A DNA stretch of 64,000 nt from assembly GCA_023634235.1 (NCBI GenBank), contig JAMKCF010000002.1:12165091-12229090 (forward strand). Direction: 5' to 3'. Below the pieces are notes generated by a model that worked only from the letters and a program-made list of their open reading frames with translations, did not search any database and was not told the origin of the DNA. The translations under genes and the position numbers were made by a program. This DNA is from Pisaster brevispinus (lineage: Eukaryota; Echinodermata; Asteroidea; Forcipulatida; Asteriidae). Position 1 is the stretch's first letter; every line of letters begins with the position of its first letter. Positions 50,056-61,538 of the stretch are shown one piece after another.

Positions 50056-53000
50056 ATGTCGCAAAGAAAATGTATTTTGCATTTGTCTAGCGTTGGAACG
50101 AAGGTTTTACAATTTTCGGAAAAAAGTTGGAGAAAGTTCCTTTCATGTGCAAGAAGATGGAAAGAAATAGATGGTACTGTCGAGCGTGAAATTGTCACAA
50201 AAGCAGAGGCATGTCTTGGGCTCTTCTAGCCCACCTTGTTGGGCTGTTATGGCTCTCTTTTAACATCGGTCTTATTACAGTCGCCATTACAGCCCACCTT
50301 CTATGCATGTCTAAAACGCGAAGTTTTCAAAGAACGCATAATGCGTTCCACTTTGATTGCAAATTTCTCCCGTTTATAAAAATCCCATACTACTCAAACG
50401 TACTTCAAATGATTCCTTACATTTGTGGAATTACTATGATACAAGACAGTTTTTACCAAATGATGACTTTGACCAGATGTGATGATTTGAAAACGGCAAA
50501 AAAAAATCGTGTACAAAAATTACATTCAAGTTCGTCGTGCCTGGCGGCCGCCATCTTAATTACGATTCTCTGCCGCTGATCGTGAGAAGTCAGGGCGCCC
50601 GGCCGATCTGGTAATCTTGCATATTCATTAAATTGGCCAGTTTCCAGCTACAGCGCCGCGCAAAGCACCTTATACATATTCATGACTTACAGATCTATCT
50701 GTGCGTTCGAGCGCCGCAAGACGTCAACTCATGCATATTCATGACTTGCCGTGCGTGCGCAAGGCCAGATCAGCCGGGTGCCCTGACTTCTCACGATCAG
50801 CAGGCAGATAATCATAATTAAGATGGCGGCCCCCAGCCACGACGAACTTGAATGTAATTTTTGTACACGTTTTTTTTTGCCGTTTTCAAATCACCACATC
50901 CGGTCAAAGTCATCATTTGGTAAAAACTGTCATGTATCATAGTAATTCCACAAATGTAAGGAATCATATGAAGTAGGTTTGAGTAGTATGGGATTTTTAT
51001 AAGTGGGAGAAATTTGCAATCAAAGTGGAACGCATTATGCGTTCTTTGAAAACTTCGCGTTTTAGACATGCATAGAAGGTGGGCTGTAATGGCGACTGTA
51101 ATAAGACCGATGTTGAAAGAGAGCCATAACAGCCCAACAAGGTGGGCTAGGGCTCTTCGAGCTCGAGCTCAGCGATCGCCATGTCGAAGAACACATCGTC
51201 GATGATGAACAACTGTCACAAGATCTCTCTCAGGTAACGTCCAACGATACCTTTTTTCTTCTTAATTTAAAAAAATGTCGGAACCCAGTGATGTTTTTAG
51301 TCTTGATTTATTTTATTGGCTTTGTTTTTTCTATGGCGATTTGTTTCCAAGCGCTCCATGTTTACTTTTTGTCCAGAGAAAATAATAAATGGTACTGACT
51401 TGCATACCCTTACCTTAGAGTTAGACTAGAGGCCTTACTATTTTAGTTACTACAGATCCTCGTGATGTTTTTAAGAAGTGACTTTTCCAGGAATTTATTT
51501 ATTAATCCTTTAAAGATTATATCGTGGTGATTATTCACAACGTTTGTCCTTATTTTAAGTTAGACCAACAACATAAACTATAAATATAATTATAAAGGCA
51601 GGGTGTTTGTCATTTTTTACTACACTTGCAATGTTGCAGTACTCTAGTACTACTCTACTCTAGTGTTAGTATTTAACTAACCATTTAAACAAATCTTTTT
51701 AATATATTCTTCCATTCAAACTTGTGAAAAATGTTGTCTTTATTTATTCTGGCCTTTCATCTGACAAAAATAAACATGGAAATGATTTTTATTCAGTTGA
51801 GCTTTTTAATTTAATGTTATTGTTTTATTCTTTGATTTGTTTTACTTGAAGATGGGGATGACCTCGGGAAAAAATGTATGTTTGTATCTGAAACCTTACT
51901 TGTTATGAATATGAGGATGGCAATCGTAGGCATCCTGTGAAATTATTTCATCTGAAATACCCCAGTTGTTGGGAACCAATAAAAACATTTGAATTTAATT
52001 AACAATTCAGGGATGAATTGTATTAGATTTCTGAGGGTTGGTGTCCGTTCACGAATGATGCAGCCAGAGATGTGGTTGGCATGTTTGGTAAACCTGGTTG
52101 GTTTCAACATTTTTGTGACAGTACCGTGACAGTTTTTAGCTGTTTTAGAATGTATCCAGCTGAAACGTTCAGCTGAAAAGGTATTGGACTGAAGACTGGT
52201 GGTAGTGGGATTGGTTGAAAGATAAACATGATCGACCAATAGTGTGGATCGACTGAACATGCCCAACATATACACTCGATGGATGCTGGTTTTTATAAAC
52301 TTTTGGACTGCATACGCAAAACCATATGTATGTATGGATGATTAGCCAAAAGAAATAATATAGTTTTTATAATTGCTATTACTTTTTTAATTTGATTTAC
52401 AGATTTATGGGTACCACTCTGAGTGCTACAAGCGTTTTTGTGACATTAACCAGATTTCAAGGGCTGAGAAAAGGAACGAGAAGAAACGGAAACATCAAGG
52501 TAGGCAGACATTGAATAATTCAATCAAGATTTAAATGTGCAGTAATATTAAGTTTCTTATTGCTTTTCAAATCTTCTTGCATGTGTAGTTTTTTTTTCAC
52601 CTCTATTTCTGATCACAATGCCCATCCCTAAGTCACTTCATTCCTCTGTTTCTATAATATATTTTGTTTTTTCCTATTCTCATTGTTTTTTTCTCTTCAT
52701 ACATATTCAGACCAAGATGAAGTTGAGCAGGGAAAAGGCAGCACTGAACCCCAGCGAAGAAAACTGAGTTCATCATCAAACTTCCTCCCTGGCAACCCAG
52801 AAAAACCTCATGTTCTTGCACAGGTGTGCATTATCTGCAATAAGAAAGACAGATGGAGTAGAGAGAAAATATCGAGGAAAACTGTGCGTGACAAATACTC
52901 ACAGTGCCAAACCGTGACTGCAGGCCAACTGTTAGAAGCAGCACGACAAAAGAAGGATGAGAGGCTACTAATGCAAATCGAGAATAAAGATCTCATAGCT

Positions 53001-53258
53001 TTAGAAGTATGCTATCATCGTCTTTGCTATAATGAGTATACCCGATTCTTGACACGGTCTGGTCCATCGGATGAAGCACCCAGGTTCAAGGATGCTTACA
53101 CAAAGTTCTGCGAAGAAGTCATCCAGAAAAGAATAATAGAAAATAATGCAATTCTGTTCCTAACGTCACTGCGTCGCAAGTTTATCAAGTGTGTACAAGA
53201 AGTTGAGGAAGTCGACTGTACTAATTACCGGACCCACAATCTGAAGAAACGCCTGTAA
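50056..53258 (+). CDS. Cys-rich protein of an unnamed invertebrate family, first exon split by a transposon
   Basis: ATG at 50056. Exon pieces: 50056-50226 and 51159-51233 (one exon before insertion), 52403-52499 and 52711-53258 (TAA stop). Removing the element at 50227-51149 and one copy of its target duplication restores one open frame, about 297 aa in all. The N-terminus has CILHLSSVG and FSEKSWRKFLSCARRWKEI. The middle exon reads IYGYHSECYKRFCDINQISR. The last exon has VCIICNKKDRWSREKISRKT, then LIALEVCYHRLCYNEYTRFL. Paired CxxC and Cys/His-Cys spacings suggest metal binding. I recognise the architecture from large families of uncharacterised invertebrate proteins, often multicopy and perhaps transposon-derived, but cannot name it. 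A partner exon beyond 53258 is not needed, since the frame ends normally. In this allele the insertion brings stops, unless it is spliced out. Confidence 0.7.
50227..51149. mobile_element. Foldback / MULE-like DNA element with 9-bp target duplication
   Basis: 923 bp bounded by TAGCCCACCTTGTTGGGCTG and its exact reverse complement. The inverted arms are about 375 bp each (50227 to about 50603, and about 50775-51149) around a loop of about 170 bp, with only scattered mismatches. The perfect direct repeat GGGCTCTTC flanks it (50218-50226 and 51150-51158). Long inverted arms and a 9-bp duplication fit non-autonomous Mutator-like elements. The arm-borne open frames are mirror images and encode no transposase. 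High arm similarity suggests recent activity. Confidence 0.85.
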
Positions 53259-53299
53259 AAAACATTCCCCACACTCATAATTCAAAGGTCATATGCTAA

Positions 53300-56200
53300 A
53301 AATACAAGCGACTTGGTGTACAGCCAATCTCTTGCTGCATAAGAACTGGTGGAGACAGTAGTTGGCTCAGATACATCATGTACTGATACTGAGTGATAGT
53401 AGATACAGACAGCAGTGAAGCAGCTGTAGAAGCAGAGAGATTTCCACATGAAACTGCAAATTTTCACACACTCTTCACTGCATCAGCTGTACTACGTAAT
53501 ATAATGAAGAATTCACCTGTCAGTCACTTCACTACCATGGCCATCAACTTCAGATGATTTATCCTTGCAGACTGAACAGTAACTTTATCATGTAGGACAG
53601 GGAGTATTTGTTATTACAAATGTATATATCAAAATAGGATGGAAAAGCCCGAAAAGGGGTCACCATGACCATGACAGAATAAAACAAAATAATGTCATAC
53701 AGTAATAATTTTTTTTTGCGATTCCTTTATTTAAGTAACTTATTAATCATAAGGATATTAATAAAGATTAAGGGGCCGTCCCAAATATGTCGTAATTTTC
53801 ACTGTCATAATAAAGAGTATATTAAGACACTTAAATAATGTGCAACAAGGGGGGGGGTCTCAAAAGTAGTACTCTATGACCTGAAAAATGTTGACATCAG
53901 CTGTAGACGGTCTCTAAATGTGTTAACACTAACAGTTAAATTTGAGCAAGAAACTAACAGTTGATAGGTATAATCTTTTTAAAGATAAAATAATTGGCCT
54001 TTGGAGTAGACAGTGGTAGATCCACCCCCAATGGGCCAATTCTTCAGCTCAGAGAAGGGGGGAAAACATAAAAAGATAGCTTATTCATGATAAACATTTC
54101 TTACAAAAATTACCCCATTGAAATGTACACAGTTTTCTAAAAATGGCCAATAGAGGGCGCTATTTTCATGAAGCTTAATTAAAATGCAAATAACTGCCTA
54201 ACTGGCAAGTTTCATGATTGTGGATTTATATGTTAGCAATCCACATGTAATTATCTATTAATTAAAACTGTTTCCACACTCATGCATGAGGTACGCCACG
54301 AAACTTGATTTCTAAGTACCTTTTCACTGCACGCCCCATGGTCTATAATCAAATATTAATTCCGGATCATCAATAAATAACAAATTAACTATTCGCGTCG
54401 TCCTGTGTCACAATACGCAATCCGATTGGACAATAAGATATATAAATAAATACCTCGGAGTGTTTACGCACTCTGATTGGTGGATGACTGGTCACGTGAG
54501 GGTGTATTAAATTGTGATATAGAGACCGGCTCTGTGAACTAGTAAGCGAATAAATGGCCACTAAACAAGCACATTGTTATGCACAATGTGCTTGTTGCGC
54601 GGAGAACTCTCAAATCAACTGTTTCCTGTTTGTGTGTTTTTGGCACGGACAGATGGTGCCGCATGCACGCTCATACCACACTTATGCCTTGGCGCAGAAA
54701 ATATAACAATTTAAGGTAGCTGGTACTCACACGAAACGAACATAGTGCAGAGCATAAAGCTGAACACCAATCAAAGCATTTCTATTTATGGTGCTTATTT
54801 TATTTATTTATTTTTTTTTAAGCTCGTGGTTCTTGAAAATTTTCCTGAAAAGTTAATTATGTGTGAGAGATAAGGTGCCATGCAAAAGTTGAACAGCCTA
54901 ACGAGTGGCCCTTGAACATGGGTCGAACATTTCTCAAAATAACGGGTCTTCACTGCTTGGTTGGTGGCTGGCCGCTGTTAATGGACCTTGCCGCGGCCAG
55001 CCACCAATCCGGTACGACGCAGTGAATACCGGCCCCACACACAGTTATTCCCTATAAGTATAAACCACTGCGTAATGTCATTGATATTAATGCAAGGGGT
55101 GTGGCGTGTTTGAGATATGTTGATATTTCTGTACTGGAATAACGCTGGGAACCTTCATATGAATTGGCTCGAGCGACCTCGAGTTCAATTTCTCCTCGTC
55201 CTTGGCCAACAGTTGCGACCTAGATATGATTTGGCCCTGGTAAGGAGGAGGCATATAAGAGAGACATCGAGTTCAAGCTCTCCTCGTTCTTGGCCATCAG
55301 TTGCGACCTAGATATGAGTTTACATGAGATTTGGTGCCATGAGTTTACGGGAGGGGCGGGGCTTCTAAGGCTTGCATGATGACTTGATAAAAGGAACAAA
55401 GTTGCATAAATATTTCAAGGTTCAATGGGGGTCTAGTTGGCCATTTAATTTACTTGATTGAACAACTATTATCCCCAGCTACCCTCTTCCTAACACATGC
55501 CAACACATTCTACCCCCCCCACCCTAAACTGACGATCAAACTAACTCCAGAGGGGAACAAATAATGCTGACATGATTGCCTACTTTCTCGAACAAAGAGT
55601 TGGAGGTCTTCATCGGAGATGGGAGTAGTTTCCCATAGAATATATACGTATGAGCCCACCTAGAAACATGTTATGGCTCGTTGGCCTTACTTGGGTGACC
55701 TATATTGAAGTACGGGTTTGGGCTTGAGGGCCAGAATTAGGGTACGGGGCTGAAGAAGTCCGGTTAGGGTTTGGGCTATGGGTTAGGGTTTGGGCGGTAT
55801 AAGAGGAGAAGGATCATGTAGTTCTTCTAGCACAGCCACTCAACAAGCCATGGTTTCAACTCAAGCTCTGCTTGCCCGTAGTTTGATGCTTAAAACTAAC
55901 AACTTAATGACACAAAACCCAAATTGAACACAGTTATTGCAACCCTACACGCCATGATTGATAATTCAAAAGAATAGTATATTGTATTTGAAAAACTTAC
56001 AGTTAGAGTCACTCAGCAGCTGGTTTCAACTTTATCATGAAACTATGAACTCAGCTAGCAATGCTAGTCGAGTCAGCACGCACTAGCAAAAGCATGTACA
56101 TGTACATCATGTGTCTATTGCTTGAAGTTTGACACCCCAGTCAAAGATCTACTTTCATAATTTATTTTAAATTATTGTAGTTTCAGGATCAAAACACTTG

Positions 56201-56420
56201 CATGATGAACATTTTGTAAAAATGCCCTGTTTGTGATTGAAAGTCTCCACGCGAATAATGCTATATTATTATTAACATTATAATAGACAGGGTAAATCAC
56301 AAGAGTTTAGCCTTTACATACGTGGCATGAGGGCATGGCTAATTGACGCACAGGGGTTATTTCACTAATTTGTGGGTGGCTGGTGGTGGGTACATGCCGT
56401 GATGTACTTTGGACCAACTA
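53300..56420. other. Gene-poor interval
   Basis: No exon recognised. Present: a G-run near 53851-53859, a hairpin at about 54956-55008 (GGTTGGTGGCTGGCCGC with GCGGCCAGCCACCAATCC), a tandem duplication at 55170-55315, and a short TTAGGGTTTGGG-like stretch near 55764-55796. Confidence 0.5.
55170..55315 (+). repeat. Direct duplication of about 100-bp period
   Basis: CGAGTTCAATTTCTCCTCGT then CCTTGGCCAACAGTTGCGAC and CTAGATATGA (from about 55179) is repeated from about 55267 with few changes (CGAGTTCAAGCTCTCCTCGT and so on). No coding interpretation. Confidence 0.7.
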
Positions 56421-56429
56421 TTGTTTCTC

Positions 56430-59115
56430 GTTGTAGATTGATATCAGCCTCCGATAGAACCATCCAATTGGTAAAAAGTAGTCAGCGGTGCCTTGTCGAT
56501 AAGAAGTGAAGGAGGCCCAGATAAGCAATGAGATGAACCTAGTCACCAAAATCAATTAATTCATTCGAATCAACTGAAGATCAACAAAATCCATAGATTA
56601 CATCAATAGAATTGGAAAACAAAACCAATATATGGAATCATTAGATCAATGGAATTAATTATGACATCAACCAATGGGTGGAATCAGCCAAATCAACCGC
56701 ATCAAATAAATGAACAGATTCGGGCCAAATCGATCGAATCAACCAATCAACCTAATGTCCCTTGAACGTTCTTAAAGTCTTTTTTAAATGCCGTCTGTAT
56801 GTACCCATTAAACCGCGCTTACTACCTTGCTCAATTAATCTTATTTAAACTATGATTACTATAGCTTTATAAGTTTACAAAAATAATAATTAAACCATTT
56901 ACACACAAAAACTAATCCATGTATCCAACTAAACCATACATATACTAACAAACACAGGTCATTGCTTACTAAATTGCACTCATACGGATTTGTCTATGTA
57001 AAGGCAGACGTTCTTATGAGAATTAATTCAAACGACACGCGTTTTGACCTGGCATCCCATTCACGCGGACGGAGAATGGTACATTATACACACGTGTACG
57101 CAACATTACATTCAAACACAATGCGCAAGCAGCAGCAGACAAAAGTACAGGTTTCTGCTGGTGTAGCTGACAAACTACGTCACATTGGAGCAGAACAAGC
57201 ATAACACAGGAAGTGAAAGCTTACGTCACTGCTAGTTATCCATTGAAATCGTTGGGTCTGTAAGACCAGTGCCTGTCTTATAAGAAATGGAACCAGTCTA
57301 CTTTTATACAATGTTACCGGCTCAGTAAAGAGCTATTGTCAGCTTACTCGAATACAAAAAGCTCATGAACGTACAGAAGTTGAAAAAGAAAACTAGCCTC
57401 GACAGGTCTTAATATAATTACTTAAATAGGTTCGAGGTCACTTATCGCAAAAGCATAATCTGATGCATAATCATTGATGCAAGTTTCTTGCGCACCCTAA
57501 TGATTTTTTTTAAATCCCCATTGTTCGACCTAGGGGACTTGGTGCGGGCATATGGGAAGGTTTTTGATGAGGAAGGAACAACAGTGCCCTAACTCGTATT
57601 TTTCAAAGTTCATTGCAGGTTTTGCTTGAAACTATTTGTAATTTTTCTGAATTGTTAAACGATGCTAAAAGAAAATGTCAACATTTTCACTGTACAGACG
57701 GCATCTTCGGTCATCTTCCCCAAACGTTTTTAATAGACACATTTGATATGAGACAAAAATTACTTAATCTTTAGAATACGTAGGCCTAATCACCGTTGGA
57801 GGGGGGGGGGGGGCTATTTGTCACCCAATCTCACGGACAAGACACCACCCAAAACACACAAACATCTGGTATACGTTGGTACACGCATCAACAATGTTTT
57901 GTGTCTCGCCAACACTCCCGTCCCCACCATGTTCTAACTCTCCTAAACCAAATCGAAGAACTTTTGATAGTTTGGGAAAAGAGCCTGCATGGTAACTCCT
58001 GAAGTTGACCTTCCTAGATTTGTTGATTTTGCATCCTTGGCTGGGCTCTGTAGAGTAGGCCTTGATGAATTCACCAAACTCAGGTAAACTCGGGTAAAAC
58101 AATTTCACAAACTAATCAAAACAAAGTTACCAGCCAAATACCATGTTACACGGGCCATCTTCCACAAACGGTTTTAATAGAAACATCTGAAATGAGACAT
58201 GGAAAAAATTACTTAATGCTTACAACACGCAATCACCGTGGGGGCGCTATTTGTCACCCAATCTCACGGAAAAAAACACCAGCCAAAACACACGAGCATT
58301 GGTATACCATTTGTAACTGATGTCCTGCTCATAAATCATAAATGGGGATCATAAATCATTATTAGCAACAATTGACTGGTCCCAATAGCATTTTTCTACA
58401 CACAGTTAACTTGATGTTAAATATCCTATGTTAATCGGATATAACCAAATCGTAAGAATCAACCAACCCCATTGATCTAAAGCACAAACTTGCAATGAAA
58501 AAAAGAAAGCTATGGCGCCCCTACAGGACCAGTAATTTAACAGGTAAAAACAAATTTAGAATTATTTTGTTCCTCAAAATAGTATTTCGTCTCCTCGAAA
58601 TGTTGTTTCGTTCCCATGCTATTTCGTTCCCTCGAAACATTATTTGGTTTCCTTGAAGTAATGTTCCCTCAAAAAAATAATGTCGAAAGAACGAAATAGT
58701 ATTTCGAGGTAACAAATTGAGTTTGAGGGGACGACAATAAAATTGACCGAAGTACTATTTTGAGGTAATGAAATAATTTTCCTTTAGTTTTTTGCCTGCC
58801 TGAATTGAAGTGTAGTATTTACTTCTTATCTTAAACCTCTACATAGTACTAACTTAACTCGTTGAACCATGAATATTAAACTAACTCGTTACACCTACAT
58901 ACTAACATTAACTCATCAAACCATGCTAACTATATAACTGAGCTCTTAACCTAAATACTAACTTATTCCCAATAAACCATTCAAACTAAAGTAACTCACG
59001 GCATAAACATATTTTACAAACCATGTGAATTTTTGTATTGTTTATTTTTCTTGAAAGGCGGGCGTCCATATTTACGTGTAATGACGTAGGTTGTCTCAGC
59101 ATTAGTGTGAATGTT
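56430..59115 (+). pseudogene. MSP130 3'-end relic P3
   Basis: 56438-56520 matches the penultimate MSP130 exon (ATCAGCCTCCGATAGAACCA, then GTCAGCGGTGCCTTGTCGAT and AGGAGGCCCAGATAAG). Frameshifts and lost splice borders are visible. Intron-like text follows (ATCAATTAATTCATTCGAAT). The last-exon relic is at 59058-59110 (GTCCATATTTACGTGTAATG, TTGTCTCAGCATTAGTG), with a deletion relative to the intact exon. The intervening DNA is partly the duplicated block shared with 26.3-28.6 kb. The OAS-E region follows. Confidence 0.72.
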
Positions 59116-59870
59116 CACCAAAAGTGACTTAGGCCTAAATTGAACTCTAAAGCGAGGAGACATCTTTGTTTGTAATTTGTATTTGTTTCGATTCAATGAG
59201 ACTGTGTAACCACCCCCCCCCCCCTCCCCCCCCTCGCTCTCTTCTTCAGTCACCAATACAAGAAGCTGTAACGGTTGGCTTGTGCAATATTTTTGACTCT
59301 GGCGAACAAAACGTATAGACCCCTTGCATTGGCCGCCATCGTTGATGAAACGTGCACGCGTGAAAGGCTATCATTGGCTGAGAGTAGTGCGCAGCGCGTA
59401 CACGCCTGCACTTTTCCATTGTTTGTCATCAAAGATGGCGGCCACTGATGTCATGTGCAATCCATCTATTCCTAATCGCTGAAACTTGATGTTGTCACGA
59501 ATTTTACTTTTAATGTCGCATTTTTTTAGGCTGAGGGGTGCATCAAATTAAGGCCCCAATATCAACGTAAAAATGCTTATAACTCACAATTAATACCACT
59601 CAAAGTCTCTCTCAGCCTCCTGAAATCAAATCCCAAATATTTGCAGACAGTAAAGCTTCTCTTTTTTCAATTTTTGGGATGAATAGCAGTATTTACATTT
59701 TTAATTTTTGACGTAGGCATATAATTCCCTTCCAAAATCAAACCATCTCTCTGATTATAGAAACATGCCAGATCTCCCATTTAGATACCAGAGTACCAGG
59801 AATGCCCCCAGGTTGAAAGTCAACAAAAACTAGTAGGACAAAATACGGCGCATGAATGGCTCATTTTAAG
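57470..59870. repeat. Segmental duplication, left part of copy 2 (partner 26320-28600)
   Basis: Collinear with 26320-28600 as described for that block. Collinearity breaks exactly after GGCTCATTTTAA (about 59871), where the inverted OAS-E segment begins. It resumes in the OAS part from about 61500 to the end of the window (partner 28966-31860). Confidence 0.8.
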
Positions 59871-59871
59871 C

Positions 59872-61170
59872 AGTTTATGTCAATGGGTGGAGGTGACCTA
59901 CATATCAGCACCTTATCTTACGTTTTTTCTGTTCTTGATGAGAAATTTATCTCACTTTGTCATAGTTATTCATGGAGGTCACATCAATGAAAGCTCCATT
60001 ATGTTTTAATTACATACAATTTGTTGAAGTAATTAGGGCATCAGGCCAGTGATATATCAGTTATAGGCCTATAGGACCGCAAGGTTCCCCAAAATGTGCC
60101 AATAAGAGCGAGACTTTTTGGGGAACCTTCGTAAAGTGTCAAGGAAACAAGATCGCGCACTTTAACGTCAAAACACGCGATTTTCGAGATTTTCAACCGC
60201 TGATGAAACCTTAATTATTACGCTGCTTACACTATTACCTGATTCTTCACCAGACCAATCGTTTTGGACCCGGCCAATCCCACGAACAACGTTTGCTACA
60301 TGTACCAGTGGAGTAATAATATGGAGGTAAGCTACTGGTTGTAAATTACTAAAAGTCTAAGCGTAGGGAGACAAAGTGCGCCCTCAATATTACTGTAAAC
60401 TTTTAATCAGCATATTATTTACAAAAAAAACTAAGTTTTTGCCTGCAACGTTTGGACCAGCTTCCTCTTCCTTTTTAGCTTTGAGCAAGAACGAACACAT
60501 TATTTCATATAAGTTTTTCTCCCTATTTGTGTAGGGATCGTGGCTCTTGCCTTGCTCCAAATACTATGGAGGAATAATAGAGCTCTCAGTTAGTGTTGTT
60601 TTTTATATCATCTTTCAATCAGAGAAATGCAATCTTTTAGGGCTAGTTGAATCGGGTATTGTAAACTTGTGCATGTAGCCAGCCTCGTGTTGACCTTTCA
60701 ACTTTACATACGTGACTGTGACGTGTTACTGTTATTTAATGTTGTGTGCTATTGATTGATGGATCACAATTAATTCAAGTGCAGGAGGTGATTTTGTGAT
60801 TTTGTGTTGTATTTTGGTGAATGCTCGTCCTTTTTAGATAGAGGGCTGACCTCTCATTCCTTGCCTCAACATAAATCAGCAAGTTATATACATATACTTT
60901 TTTTAAAATTTAAAGCAGCACTAAACGACTGACATATTAAATACAGCTCACCAGGGATTACTGTGTGAAACTCACGCAGTGTTTCAAAATGTCTAACCCT
61001 GCAGGTATTAGCCGCAGCTGCCGAAAGAACCTTTCAGACCGCCCTGCTCAGAAACGTCACTGCGTGGCCTTTTAGAGAGTAGGGCGCCCTCAATCGAAGC
61101 AAAGATCAGCAACTTCTGTAAACACCTAAACCTCTAACAGTTAGGAACCTGCGGTTGCACTACACTATTT
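59872..61170 (+). pseudogene. OAS-E exons 4 and 5 in inverted orientation
   Basis: On the plus strand, exon 4 is at 60254-60326 (acceptor CACCAG, PIVLDPANPTNNV, donor GTAAGC) and exon 5 at 61005-61082 (AAAAERTFQTALLRNVTAWP, stop TAG). Both have intact splice sites, lengths of 73 and 78 nt and the correct phases, but they lie opposite to OAS-E exons 1-3. The stretch of about 360 bp at 60815-61170 is the reverse complement of 28602-28965 in OAS-B, which fixes the orientation change to this copy. Breakpoints are near 59871 and 61171. Confidence 0.82.
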
Positions 61171-61538
61171 AAGTAAATGATTTATTGATCAGCTCTCTGA
61201 CTGATCCACAGTTTACTCAACTAAAGTTTAATTTGGCTATTATCTGATAAACAGGATCCTCTGTTTGTCACAAGTGTGCAATAGAAATTAGAATGTAACA
61301 GTTTTCTAAAGTAGGCAATGGAAACTATAGTATTAAAGTTTCTGCACCTTGAGCAACTGTAATGTGTTATTGCACAGAACACAGGTATGACTGTACTGTA
61401 ACAACAACAGAAACCCTGCCTCAGCAACTAGGCAAGAAGAAACACAATTTAACAACTGCTAAAGCAAAGAATACGGCATTTGATCACTCGCGCTGCAAAG
61501 CACGTGATCTTATTCTAACGCACAATTATTTAGTTCAC

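Noticed and set aside
50211..51069. Mirror-image ORFs of 122 and 83 residues around 50.2-51.1 kb as genes
   Set aside because: They are the two inverted arms of the foldback element read on opposite strands; no recognisable domain.
55740..55800. TTAGGG-like words suggesting an interstitial telomere
   Set aside because: Only a few imperfect units mixed with TTTGGG; too short to support a telomeric origin.
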